IMG/VR virus record: IMGVR_UViG_3300033996_000257
Coordinates: 1-57,775 of that record
Source: a virus
Strand: one strand, 5' to 3'
Length of the DNA stretch: 57,775 bases
Shown here: piece after piece, positions 7,353 to 14,418 of the stretch
How the letters are laid out: each line of letters starts with the position of its first letter
Numbering within the stretch: position 1 is the first letter of the stretch
Made by a program: the position numbers and the translations under genes
The notes under the pieces: model-generated
Databases searched by the model: none
Told to the model about the DNA's origin: nothing
Seen by the model: only the letters and a program-made list of their open reading frames with translations

Positions 7353-8240
7353 ATGAATACAAACACCACTCCTCGTTACAACATTGACACATGCGCGATG
7401 CTTGTTGAATTCAATGCATCAGTATGGACAGCACGCAAGCTGGACAAGACAACAACCGATGAAGTTGTAGCAACTAAGCATGCCGCCGCCAAGGATGCGG
7501 CGCGTGTCAGCAAGCACCTGCTTGCAGGTCGCACAGAGTTGGAGGTTATCCAACAAGCTGTTGGTCGTGCGCGTCAGTATGTTTACGACAAAACATCGCC
7601 TTGGTCTGACTCCGGCTTGCGCTTGTTGCCAAACATATCGTTCATGGCGTTCACTGAGAAGCTCGATGACTTCGAGCATGAGTTCACTGCGTTGGTCAAG
7701 TCGTTTGTGACAATCTACCCCTCGTTGATTACTGCTCAAGCTATGGCTCTGGGTGATATGTTCAAGAGAGATGATTACCCAAGCGCGAATGAAATCATGA
7801 CCAAGTTCTCGTTCCGCGTGAACTACATGCCCGTACCCACATCGGGCGACTTCCGCGTAGACGTAGGCAATGCCGCACAAGCTGAGCTTAAAGCTAGGCT
7901 GGACAAGCTGACACAGGAACGCGTTGACAACGCTATGTCAGATGTGCGTGAACGACTTAGTTCCCACTTGAAGCGCATGTCCGACAGGTTGACTACTGAT
8001 TACGTACAAGGCGAAGCCAAGCCCCGACGTTTCCACGATACGTTGGTAGAAAGTGCATTGGAGTTGTGCGACCTGACCAAAGCACTTAACATTGTCAACG
8101 ACCCTGCATTAGAAACAGCGCGTCGTGACCTTGAGCAAGTGTTGGTTGGTGTTACGCCAACTGAGTTGCGTAAGAACGAAGCTGTGCGTCAAGACGTCAA
8201 GAAGAACGTCGATGCAATCTTAAGCAAATTTAGTTTCTAA
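7353..8240 (+). CDS. Companion of the MoxR-VWA pair (possibly DUF3150-like)
   Basis: The 295-residue product is mostly helical, with repeated Lys/Ala/Glu-rich segments and no Walker or HExxH motif. It follows the ATPase gene by 21 bases and carries almost the same leader (AAGGAAACCAATCATGAA), so it is probably co-expressed. A similar large helical protein, often labelled DUF3150, accompanies phage AAA+/VWA genes; I make that match with low confidence. It could be a scaffold or adaptor subunit of the complex. Confidence 0.6.
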   Translation: MNTNTTPRYNIDTCAMLVEFNASVWTARKLDKTTTDEVVATKHAAAKDAARVSKHLLAGRTELEVIQQAVGRARQYVYDKTSPWSDSGLRLLPNISFMAFTEKLDDFEHEFTALVKSFVTIYPSLITAQAMALGDMFKRDDYPSANEIMTKFSFRVNYMPVPTSGDFRVDVGNAAQAELKARLDKLTQERVDNAMSDVRERLSSHLKRMSDRLTTDYVQGEAKPRRFHDTLVESALELCDLTKALNIVNDPALETARRDLEQVLVGVTPTELRKNEAVRQDVKKNVDAILSKFSF

Positions 8241-8255
8241 GAGGAGGGAACACTC

Positions 8256-8762
8256 ATGCCTGACATCCAGACTGCGCTGACCACCGCGCTTTCAGAGTGG
8301 GAAAAAGACGACCAAAAAATTCAACAGGAGAAACAAGTGCCAAAACATTTATTCAAATCAACAACCAACGTGACCCAAGAAACTTTCAACTACGTGCGAG
8401 ACAACCCTCGCCTGACGGGCGATAAGATACGCAAAGCTCTTGCAAAGAAAGGGTTGAACGAAGGGTCAGTGGGCTCATTGCTCACGCAGTTCACAAAGCA
8501 AGGGCAAATGGCTAAGACTGACGCAGGAGAGTACACAACACTTATTCCTGCTTATGCGCCGTTGAAGTCATCCAAAAAATTAAGAACCGAGGGTAAAAGC
8601 GTCAACAAACTTGTGCGCAAGCCAAAGAGTGTTGGCATTGCCGCGCTCAATGTCGGTACTACCCCAAAGGCTGCGCCTGATGTGGAAACCATGCTCAATG
8701 GTATGAGTATTGTGCAAGCACGCGCTATGTATGATGCCCTCAAGAAAATATTTGGAGGTTGA
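8256..8762 (+). CDS. Putative winged-helix protein (168 aa)
   Basis: After a charged N-terminus, residues 45-90 (NVTQETFNYVRDNPRLTGDKIRKALAKK, then GSVGSLLTQFTKQGQM) have the helix-turn-helix plus wing rhythm of small DNA-binding proteins, ending in GEYTTL as the wing strand. The C-terminus is a short helix. GAGGAGGGAACACTC precedes the start. It ends the MoxR-VWA block and could regulate it or bind phage DNA; no target is shown by the sequence. Confidence 0.55.
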   Translation: MPDIQTALTTALSEWEKDDQKIQQEKQVPKHLFKSTTNVTQETFNYVRDNPRLTGDKIRKALAKKGLNEGSVGSLLTQFTKQGQMAKTDAGEYTTLIPAYAPLKSSKKLRTEGKSVNKLVRKPKSVGIAALNVGTTPKAAPDVETMLNGMSIVQARAMYDALKKIFGG

Positions 8763-8763
8763 C

Positions 8764-8883
8764 ATGTGGGATGTAATGGCTTTGATAGCTGTGCTGTTCA
8801 TCGGCCTTGGGCTTGGTGGTGTAGCCATAGCAGTGTTCTTGTACGCACTTGACTGGATGCAGAACGGAGGAAAGAATGATTGA
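8764..8883 (+). CDS. Small single-pass membrane protein (39 aa)
   Basis: The frame encodes 39 residues: MWDVMALIAV, then a continuous glycine- and alanine-rich hydrophobic stretch to about residue 28, and a short charged tail ending GGKND. GGAGG lies just before the start, at the end of the upstream gene. The 3' end overlaps the next gene. One transmembrane helix with a cytoplasmic tail is the simplest reading. Function unknown. Confidence 0.6.
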   Translation: MWDVMALIAVLFIGLGLGGVAIAVFLYALDWMQNGGKND

Positions 8884-9079
8884 TGACCCCGAAGATGAAG
8901 CGTTCAACGAGATTGAACGGCAAGCACAGCAACGCAAGGAGGCTGTGAAAGCCAACGTATCGCTGAACCCATACCGAGCCCAAGTCATCGAGGAAGTGGC
9001 GCAAGCCATTGAGAAGATGCAAGGGTTTGGTCAGGACACGATCAATTCGTTTGCTATTTTTATCAGGGGATTGAAATGA
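8876..9079 (+). CDS. Small helical hypothetical protein (67 aa)
   Basis: Start MIDDPEDEAF at 8876 is preceded by CGGAGGAAAG; the longer frame from 8849 has no ribosome site. The product is acidic then basic and probably one or two helices, with RKEAVKANVSLNPYRAQVIEEVAQAIEKM. It overlaps its neighbours by 8 and 4 bases. No family recognised. Confidence 0.6.
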   Translation: MIDDPEDEAFNEIERQAQQRKEAVKANVSLNPYRAQVIEEVAQAIEKMQGFGQDTINSFAIFIRGLK

Positions 9080-9501
9080 CACAAGATGAAATCATTGAGA
9101 TGGCTAGACAGGCTCGTCTTATGAGTGAGTACGATGAGGCTTCACCTTGGGTGGAAGATCACGAAATAACTCAATATGTTGAAGCCTTTGCCAAACTGGT
9201 AGCCGCCAAAGCCATTGCAGAATTGGAAAGCCAAGAACGCAACTTCTGCCCACGATGCGGCAAACGCACAAACGATATCCATACCTGCACACCACCACAG
9301 CGCACAGAGCAAGAGCCACAGATTGCAATTAACGCTCAAGTCGTTGGCTATGTTGAGCCACAGCGCACATGGGTAGGGCTGACGGATGAGGAGGTAGAAA
9401 GCTACTGGGGCTGGGAAGACTTTCAGTGCGGTTGCGGGAAGGGAACTTTGCTGGAGATGGTGCGTGACATTGAAGCCGCATTAAAAGAAAGAAACACATG
9501 A
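9076..9501 (+). CDS. Hypothetical protein with zinc-knuckle (141 aa)
   Basis: The middle contains FCPRCGKR followed by IHTCTPP, a probable Cys3-His zinc-binding loop, and a later QCGCGKG pair. The C-terminal part WVGLTDEEVESYWGWEDF resembles the modular C-terminal block (TDEEI...) common in phage hypothetical proteins attached to various small domains. It overlaps both neighbours as ATGA. A role in nucleic-acid or protein binding is possible but unproven. Confidence 0.6.
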   Translation: MTQDEIIEMARQARLMSEYDEASPWVEDHEITQYVEAFAKLVAAKAIAELESQERNFCPRCGKRTNDIHTCTPPQRTEQEPQIAINAQVVGYVEPQRTWVGLTDEEVESYWGWEDFQCGCGKGTLLEMVRDIEAALKERNT

Positions 9502-9710
9502 GTTGGAAAGATTCAACACTCAAGTACATCAAGGAACTGATGAAGCCAAAGCCAATCAGCGAAATCATCGAGAAAGAAATGCGTGAGGCCGTCATCAAGA
9601 AGTTAGAAGCTGAGAGCGCAGTGGAGTATGCGGCTTCAATCGTCACCTACAACGTCGAGCGTATAGCTCGGCTACAACGCAGACTTAAAGAACATCAGGA
9701 GGAAGAATGA
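9498..9710 (+). CDS. Small coiled-coil hypothetical protein (70 aa)
   Basis: The product starts MSWKDSTLKY and is almost wholly helical, with heptad-like spacing through EMREAVIKKLEAESAVEYAAS and a basic-then-acidic tail (RLQRRLKEHQEEE). Start and stop both overlap neighbours by four bases, indicating translational coupling. No catalytic residues or known family seen. Confidence 0.6.
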   Translation: MSWKDSTLKYIKELMKPKPISEIIEKEMREAVIKKLEAESAVEYAASIVTYNVERIARLQRRLKEHQEEE

Positions 9711-9919
9711 TATTTGACCGACTACTTGTCGCCGCCGTGTGCTGTTGGCTGGGCGTGACAGGTTTGTTTCCAGCTACAGCAGAACCAGTAAAGCCTCTGA
9801 CCCCAGCGCAGTTGCAAGCCAAGGCCAAACAGAAGTCAATCAGCAACGTATGCAAGGGCAAGCGCAAAAGCCAGACCGTGAAAGATTTGTGCAGAAGATG
9901 GGAGAACCAAAATGCTTGA
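9707..9919 (+). CDS. Small exported protein with signal peptide (70 aa)
   Basis: The N-terminus MIFDRLLVAAVCCWLGVTG has a short charged start and a hydrophobic core, followed by a plausible signal-peptidase site near PATAEP (about residue 25). The mature part is roughly 45 residues, basic, with two cysteines (VCKGKRK and DLCRRW) that could form a disulphide in the periplasm. It lies in an early accessory run, so an effect on the host envelope is possible. Family not recognised. Confidence 0.55.
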   Translation: MIFDRLLVAAVCCWLGVTGLFPATAEPVKPLTPAQLQAKAKQKSISNVCKGKRKSQTVKDLCRRWENQNA

Positions 9920-10079
9920 GAAGATAAGAACGTTCTTTGGAAAAGTTCGTGGACAACACGCAGAGAAGCAAACCATAGTGGTTGAAGGCGACCTGTGGCG
10001 TTGCACAGAGTGCAAAATGCTTTTTCTAAATAGGGTAGTGGGGGAGCAGCACAAATGCCAAGACCAAAAAGTGAACTGA
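9912..10079 (+). CDS. Small zinc-finger-like protein (55 aa)
   Basis: The 55-residue product starts MLEKIRTFFG; its second half has WRCTECKMLFL, then GEQHKCQ, giving a C31-x2-C34 pair with a nearby His/Cys pair, the layout of a compact single zinc finger. The gene begins 8 bases before the upstream stop, and its own end overlaps the next gene by 25 bases. Likely nucleic-acid or protein binding; no specific function can be assigned. Confidence 0.6.
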   Translation: MLEKIRTFFGKVRGQHAEKQTIVVEGDLWRCTECKMLFLNRVVGEQHKCQDQKVN

Positions 10080-10222
10080 CAGGTGTGGCTGTGAGCATCG
10101 GTGTGCGGTTAATCCCTGCACACTATGCAGAATGGAAACGCTTGGGTGGCCCAAAGTGGTTACGCCAAGAGCTATCAAAAAAGATCAAAGAAGCGCAAAC
10201 GCTTCAAAAGAACAAGGGCTAA
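10055..10222 (+). CDS. Small regulator-like protein (55 aa)
   Basis: The sequence MPRPKSELTGVAVSIGVRLIPAHYAEWKRLGGPKWLRQEL matches a familiar phage pattern: a basic MPRPKS start, a short strand, then two helices with WLRxxL. Such proteins resemble ribbon-helix-helix DNA-binding proteins of the Arc/MetJ fold. The end is a lysine-rich tail. It overlaps the preceding zinc-finger gene and is the last gene before the 168-base hairpin-containing gap. A transcriptional role is inferred from fold resemblance. Confidence 0.55.
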   Translation: MPRPKSELTGVAVSIGVRLIPAHYAEWKRLGGPKWLRQELSKKIKEAQTLQKNKG

Positions 10223-10277
10223 GCAGGTTTTTCAATTGTGATGTGTGCGAACCTAGTAGATGCGACCACAACATCAC

Positions 10278-10370
10278 GAACAACAACAGCGCTTAGCCTT
10301 TGAGGAAACTGTTGTTGTTCGGCTTTCCAAACGCGAATTGAGGGGGCGCGTAATCTACTTGACCCCCTCA
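10278..10370 (+). other. Two long inverted repeats in an intergenic gap
   Basis: GAACAACAACAG at 10278-10289 and CTGTTGTTGTTC at 10309-10320 are perfect 12-base complements around a 19-base loop. A second pair, TGAGGGGG at 10339-10346 and CCCCCTCA at 10363-10370, follows; the flanking AATT and CAATT extend it after a small bulge. The gap separates the small-gene run from the nuclease/polymerase genes. No T-run is present. Attenuation, mRNA stabilisation or an origin-associated structure are all possible. Confidence 0.55.
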
Positions 10371-10390
10371 CCAATTACCAAGGAAACTGT

Positions 10391-10693
10391 ATGGCATCGA
10401 CACCAGAAGTAAAAGTAAAAAAACAAATCAGGAAGTTGCTTGACGAGCTGGGCGTGTATTACGCCATGCCTATCGGCACAGGCTACGGCAACTCAGGGGT
10501 GCCAGACTTTTTGATATGTGCCAGCGGCATGTTCATTGGCGTAGAAGCAAAAGCGGGGAAGAACAAACCGACCCTGTTACAAGAGGAACACATGCGCCGC
10601 ATAAGAAGCGCAGGGGGTGTGGCAATGGTAGTAAACGAAGACAACATAAACGAACTTAGAGAGGCACTAACATGGAACAAGAACAAGCAATAG
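10391..10693 (+). CDS. VRR-NUC domain nuclease
   Basis: The 100-residue protein is a complete VRR-NUC module of the PD-(D/E)xK superfamily: GVPDF with D39, the core VEAKAG with E52 and K54, PTLLQ with Q64, then an AGGVAMVV strand. Stand-alone VRR-NUC proteins are common in phages and are thought to cut branched or Holliday-type DNA during replication and recombination. AAGGAAACTGT precedes the ATG. It overlaps the next gene by 22 bases and lies just upstream of the DNA polymerase, consistent with a role in DNA processing. Confidence 0.9.
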   Translation: MASTPEVKVKKQIRKLLDELGVYYAMPIGTGYGNSGVPDFLICASGMFIGVEAKAGKNKPTLLQEEHMRRIRSAGGVAMVVNEDNINELREALTWNKNKQ

Positions 10694-10944
10694 ACCTGTT
10701 GCTCAAGGCAATGTCGGACGAAGAGAAGGCGCACTTCAAAACCACGGTGTTGAAGTTCCTCACATGCTACGGCCCCAACGCAAACCAAGCAGTGCTCATC
10801 ATTAAGAACACAGGCGAAGACCGCTTGGAGGTAGCCACCATGAACCTAGACGAAATGGAGGCAGCGGAAATCATGATCGAAGCCAATGATTTTTTCGGAT
10901 TCTTAAACACTATCGACGCACCCCCTAAAGAGGCATTCAATTGA
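10672..10944 (+). CDS. Hypothetical protein in the replication block (90 aa)
   Basis: This mainly helical product begins MEQEQAIDLLLKAMSDEEKAHF and includes a strand-like AVLIIKNTGEDRLEVATMNL segment. It starts within the nuclease gene, and its TGA stop overlaps the TTG start of the DNA polymerase, so translation of the three is coupled. It could be a polymerase accessory protein, but no motif demonstrates this. Confidence 0.6.
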   Translation: MEQEQAIDLLLKAMSDEEKAHFKTTVLKFLTCYGPNANQAVLIIKNTGEDRLEVATMNLDEMEAAEIMIEANDFFGFLNTIDAPPKEAFN

Positions 10945-12908
10945 GCAAACCATTTGACCGAATAATTTCCATCGACTTTGAAACTCGGTGGGACAAACAA
11001 AGTTACACCCTATCCAAGATGACAACAGAGGAGTACATACGTGACAAAAGGTTCAAAGCTTTCGGAGCGTGCATCCATGAATATGGAACTGACAACCCAA
11101 CTGAATGGGTTGGAGGAGATAGATTACGTGAGTACTTTTCTGGAGTGGACTGGGGACGAACCGCAGTGCTTGCGCACAATGCACAGTTCGATGTATCCAT
11201 TATGGAATGGGTATATAACGCCAGACCAACCTTCATCTTCGACACCCTATCAATGGCAAGAGCTTTACGCGGCGTGGAAGTTGGCAACTCCCTTGCGAAG
11301 TTGGCGCTCGACTTCGGACTTCGACCAAAGGGAACGGCAGTACACAGCACTGATGGCCTCACATCAATATCGCCAGAGATTGAAAGAGAACTTGCCGAGT
11401 ACTGCGCCCATGATGTGTACCTGTGCGAAGAAGTTTTCAGTCGGTTCATTAACGGATACCCCAAATCCGAACTGCGTCTGATCGACATGACGCTCAAGAT
11501 GTACACACGACCAACGCTTGAGCTTGACAGCAAGATGCTTATCAAGGCACTGACAGAAGAAGGAGAACTACGTGAAGGACTGTTACAAAGGCTGGGCATA
11601 CAAGAAGCTGAGCTCGCATCGAACCCGAAGTTTGCTGACGTACTTCAAAGCCTCGGGGTTACTCCCCCGACTAAGGTCAGTAAAACTACCGGCAAAGAAG
11701 CGTTCGCTTTTGCCAAGAATGATGCTCTCTTCCAAGCGTTGCTTAACGGTGAACGTGAAGATGTTGCCCTCCTTTGTGAGGCACGCCTTAAAGTTAAATC
11801 CACGACCGAGCGCACAAGGGCACAGCGCTTCCTCGACATATCTCAACGCGGCAAACTACCGGTTCCGCTCTCGTATTACGGCGCTCTCTCGGGTCGCTGG
11901 ACGGCGGCAAAAGGTTCAGCAATCAACATGCAGAACCTCAAGCGAGGCAGTTTCCTACGCAAAGCAATTATGGCTCCCGAGGGCTACCAACTCGTTGTGG
12001 GCGACCTCTCGCAAATTGAGCCGCGAGTACTCGCGTGGTTGGCTGACTATGCAGACATGCTCGACATCTTCAGGGCTGGAGGTGACCCTTATGCGGCCTT
12101 CGGTAGCCAGATGTTCAATATCCCCGGTCTCACCAAAGAATCCCATCCTGATCTGCGGCAGTCGGCAAAGAGCGCGTTACTGGGCTGTGGCTATGGACTG
12201 GGTTGGGCTTCATTCGCTTCGCAACTCCTCACAGGTTTCCTCGGTGCGCCGCCTGTACGGTACTCCAAGGACTTCGCCAAAGCGCTCGGCGTTAACTCTG
12301 AGTACGCGCAGGAGTTTGTCAAGTGGGACGGCAACGACTCCAAGCTGTTCGACATCCCACACACTTGTTCTGATAAAGAACTCCTGACCCATGCCCTTGC
12401 CGCCAAAGCAATCATTGATACATACCGCCGTACTGCTTGGCCTATTGTTTCTATGTGGGGGCTGTTCAATGAGCTTATACACAAGTCGCTGTATTTGGGC
12501 AAAGAGTACACGCACAAGTGTTTGACATTCCGCAAAGGCGAGATAGAATTACCAAACGGAATGAAGCTTCTGTACCCCAACCTACGTCTTGAACAAGATA
12601 CCAAAGGCAGACCGCAGTGGGTGTATGGAGAGCGTGCAACAAAGTTGTATGCAGGTAAGATAACGAACAATGTGACGCAAGCGCTTGCCAGAATCGTGAT
12701 GACGGATGGCATGTTGAGGGTATCGAAGAAGTACCCAATTGCTGGCACGGTGCACGACGAGTTGATCGCTGTTGTGCCTGATGATGAAGTTGTTGACGCT
12801 AAGACTTGGGTCTTGGCGCAGATGACTATGGAGCCGAAGTACATGCCGGGGATACCTCTGGCCGCTGACGGTGGTGCGCACCGTAGATATGGGTTAGCAA
12901 AATCATAG
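10941..12908 (+). CDS. Family A DNA polymerase with 3'-5' exonuclease
   Basis: The 655-residue protein carries an N-terminal DEDD exonuclease (D12 and E14 in DFET, AHNAQFD, YCAHD) and a C-terminal polymerase. Motif A is D355-LSQIE-PR, motif B R406-QSA-K410-SAL-L414-GCG-Y418-G, motif C H605-D-E607. All catalytic residues are present, so it should be the replicative polymerase. The residue aligned with E. coli Pol I Phe762 is Leu414. The frame starts with TTG at 10941, because the first ATG downstream would remove the exonuclease motif. Its start overlaps the upstream stop. Confidence 0.93.
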   Translation: MSKPFDRIISIDFETRWDKQSYTLSKMTTEEYIRDKRFKAFGACIHEYGTDNPTEWVGGDRLREYFSGVDWGRTAVLAHNAQFDVSIMEWVYNARPTFIFDTLSMARALRGVEVGNSLAKLALDFGLRPKGTAVHSTDGLTSISPEIERELAEYCAHDVYLCEEVFSRFINGYPKSELRLIDMTLKMYTRPTLELDSKMLIKALTEEGELREGLLQRLGIQEAELASNPKFADVLQSLGVTPPTKVSKTTGKEAFAFAKNDALFQALLNGEREDVALLCEARLKVKSTTERTRAQRFLDISQRGKLPVPLSYYGALSGRWTAAKGSAINMQNLKRGSFLRKAIMAPEGYQLVVGDLSQIEPRVLAWLADYADMLDIFRAGGDPYAAFGSQMFNIPGLTKESHPDLRQSAKSALLGCGYGLGWASFASQLLTGFLGAPPVRYSKDFAKALGVNSEYAQEFVKWDGNDSKLFDIPHTCSDKELLTHALAAKAIIDTYRRTAWPIVSMWGLFNELIHKSLYLGKEYTHKCLTFRKGEIELPNGMKLLYPNLRLEQDTKGRPQWVYGERATKLYAGKITNNVTQALARIVMTDGMLRVSKKYPIAGTVHDELIAVVPDDEVVDAKTWVLAQMTMEPKYMPGIPLAADGGAHRRYGLAKS

Positions 12909-12918
12909 GGAGAAGCAC

Positions 12919-13215
12919 ATGAAAATACCCAAACAATTCACAGTGGGGCCAACGACGTACAACGTTGAATGGCGTCAAACCATCCAAGACCCTGCCGCAA
13001 TGGGGCGTACGTACTACCGCAAGAAGTTGGTTGAGATGGCGCAGTACGACGAGTTTGGCAACAAGTTTGAGCAGTCAGAACTTGACGACACGTTCTGGCA
13101 TGAGTTGACGCACATCATTCTGCAAGACATGGGCAGCGACTTGACCGACAACGAGAACTTTGTTACCGCGTTTGCCAACAGATTAACGCAAGCAGTTAAT
13201 TCCGCCAAACTATGA
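12919..13215 (+). CDS. Small HExxH zinc-protease-like protein
   Basis: The 98-residue product has FWHELTH (HExxH) near residue 61 and a downstream acidic NENFVTAFANRL helix that could supply the third zinc ligand. The N-terminal half is strand-rich (FTVGPTTYNVEW). Size and motif resemble phage ImmA/IrrE- or SprT-like minimal metallopeptidases. The gene sits between the polymerase and a nuclease and overlaps the next start by four bases. It might cleave a repressor or act as a zinc-binding accessory; the substrate is unknown. Confidence 0.65.
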   Translation: MKIPKQFTVGPTTYNVEWRQTIQDPAAMGRTYYRKKLVEMAQYDEFGNKFEQSELDDTFWHELTHIILQDMGSDLTDNENFVTAFANRLTQAVNSAKL

Positions 13216-13877
13216 AAAAACAAGCATGGTCACACTCTTCCCTCAAAGACTTTGAGGGTTGTCAACGCCGTTACTACGAAGTCAAGGTACTTAAAAACTA
13301 CCCGTTTACAGAAACCGAAGCGACGCGGTACGGCAACCAAGTCCACGAAGCCTTGGAGATGTATGTCAAGGAGGGCACTCCAATCCCGCCTGCATACGCG
13401 CAGTTCCAACCTGTGGTGGACGCGTTGCTAAACAAGTCCGGACGTAAGCTGGCTGAGTATGAGATGGCGTTGACCACCGACCTATTGCCAACAAGTTGGA
13501 AAGCAGATAACGTATGGGTGCGTGGTATCGCAGACCTGTTAATTGTTGATGACGAAAACCTGACCGCATGGGTGGCAGACTACAAGACCGGCAACAACAA
13601 GTACCCAGACCGCGATCAGCTTGTGCTCATGTCTATTATGGTGTTTGCGCACTTCCCCCACATACGCAAGGTTAACTCGGCGTTATTGTTTCTTGTAAAG
13701 AATGACTTTGTAAAGATGTCAATGACAGCAGACGAGGCCAAGAAACATTGGTGGGACTACCGTGAACGCTATGCGCGACTTGAAGCATCTTTTTCAAACG
13801 ATGTGTGGAACCCAAACCAAACGCCTTTGTGCGGTTGGTGTCCGGTAAAAACATGCGAGTTCAATCCAAAACATTAA
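13212..13877 (+). CDS. PD-(D/E)xK nuclease, Cas4/RecB-like with Fe-S cysteines
   Basis: The 221-residue protein shows the RecB/Cas4 order: C17 near the start, H45 in GNQVHEAL, D108 in GIAD, D123-Y-K125 in DYKTG, Q136, and a C-terminal C207-x2-C210-x4-C215 cluster. C17 and the three C-terminal cysteines fit a 4Fe-4S cluster as in Cas4 and AddB. It is probably a 5'-3' exonuclease acting in phage recombination or DNA end processing next to the polymerase. It starts by an ATGA overlap with the upstream gene. Confidence 0.85.
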   Translation: MKKQAWSHSSLKDFEGCQRRYYEVKVLKNYPFTETEATRYGNQVHEALEMYVKEGTPIPPAYAQFQPVVDALLNKSGRKLAEYEMALTTDLLPTSWKADNVWVRGIADLLIVDDENLTAWVADYKTGNNKYPDRDQLVLMSIMVFAHFPHIRKVNSALLFLVKNDFVKMSMTADEAKKHWWDYRERYARLEASFSNDVWNPNQTPLCGWCPVKTCEFNPKH

Positions 13878-13886
13878 GGAACACTC

Positions 13887-14147
13887 ATGCCTTACAAAAA
13901 CCCAGAAGACCGTCCTTCGTACGCAAAGTACGAACAGAAACCAGAGATCATTAAAAAAAGAACCGCTCGAAATAAAGCACGCGCAATGCTTATGAAAGAG
14001 GGTATCGTAAAAAAAGGAGATGGAAAAGATGTCGATCATAAACAACCCCTTTCAAAAGGCGGCGCAACAACAAGGAGTAACTTACGCGTTAAATCAGCAT
14101 CAGATAACAGGAGTTTCAAACGCAAATCTGACCACAGCATCAAGTAG
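13887..14147 (+). CDS. HNH-type endonuclease-like protein
   Basis: The 86-residue basic protein has a lysine-rich helical N-terminus and ends with a compact beta-beta-metal-like segment: DVDHKQPLSKGG, then SNLRV and DNRSF. That matches the H-N-(N/H) spacing of small phage HNH proteins. The ATG lies in the leader GGAACACTCATG. Its last 119 bases are also read in another frame by the next gene. It may nick DNA during packaging or recombination, or be a homing-type remnant; I favour a functional small HNH protein. Confidence 0.75.
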   Translation: MPYKNPEDRPSYAKYEQKPEIIKKRTARNKARAMLMKEGIVKKGDGKDVDHKQPLSKGGATTRSNLRVKSASDNRSFKRKSDHSIK

Positions 14148-14406
14148 AAAACAGTTTGACAGCGAAATAACAACCGCCATGCAAATAACAATTGCCATGC
14201 TTGAATCCGAAGCGTTCAATATCCCTGTCAGCAGACTGATTGATGTGTGGGTAACACGTTTTGGAAACAAGTGGGTAGACCTAGAAACTTTAGAGGGCGA
14301 TGAGTTCTTTAACAGTGCGTTCAAGAGACTTAAACAACTCGGAGAAGTTGAAGTCCACTTTCTAACAGACAGAGCGCGGTACGTATGCCGCATGCCAGAG
14401 CAATAA
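14029..14406 (+). CDS. Hypothetical protein, paralogue of the next gene (125 aa)
   Basis: AAAAAGGAG lies about nine bases before ATG 14029 (MSIINNPFQ), which is preferred to ATG 14020. The first third overlaps the HNH gene in another frame. The C-terminal half contains IPVSRLIDVWVTRFGNKWVD followed by a helix and strand. The next gene has the matching VIPLSRLADMWRAKFGDLWVD, so the two are tandem paralogues sharing an approximately 60-residue domain. The domain may be a small winged helix; function unknown. Confidence 0.6.
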   Translation: MSIINNPFQKAAQQQGVTYALNQHQITGVSNANLTTASSRKQFDSEITTAMQITIAMLESEAFNIPVSRLIDVWVTRFGNKWVDLETLEGDEFFNSAFKRLKQLGEVEVHFLTDRARYVCRMPEQ

Positions 14407-14418
14407 CAGGAGAAGCAA

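Noticed and set aside
10241-10303. 20-codon Thr-rich frame as an independent gene
   Set aside because: No Shine-Dalgarno sequence and very short; kept only as part of the hairpin observation.
11572-12387. 271-codon frame within the DNA polymerase gene
   Set aside because: Different frame of an intact polymerase with all motifs; no ribosome site or recognisable protein features.
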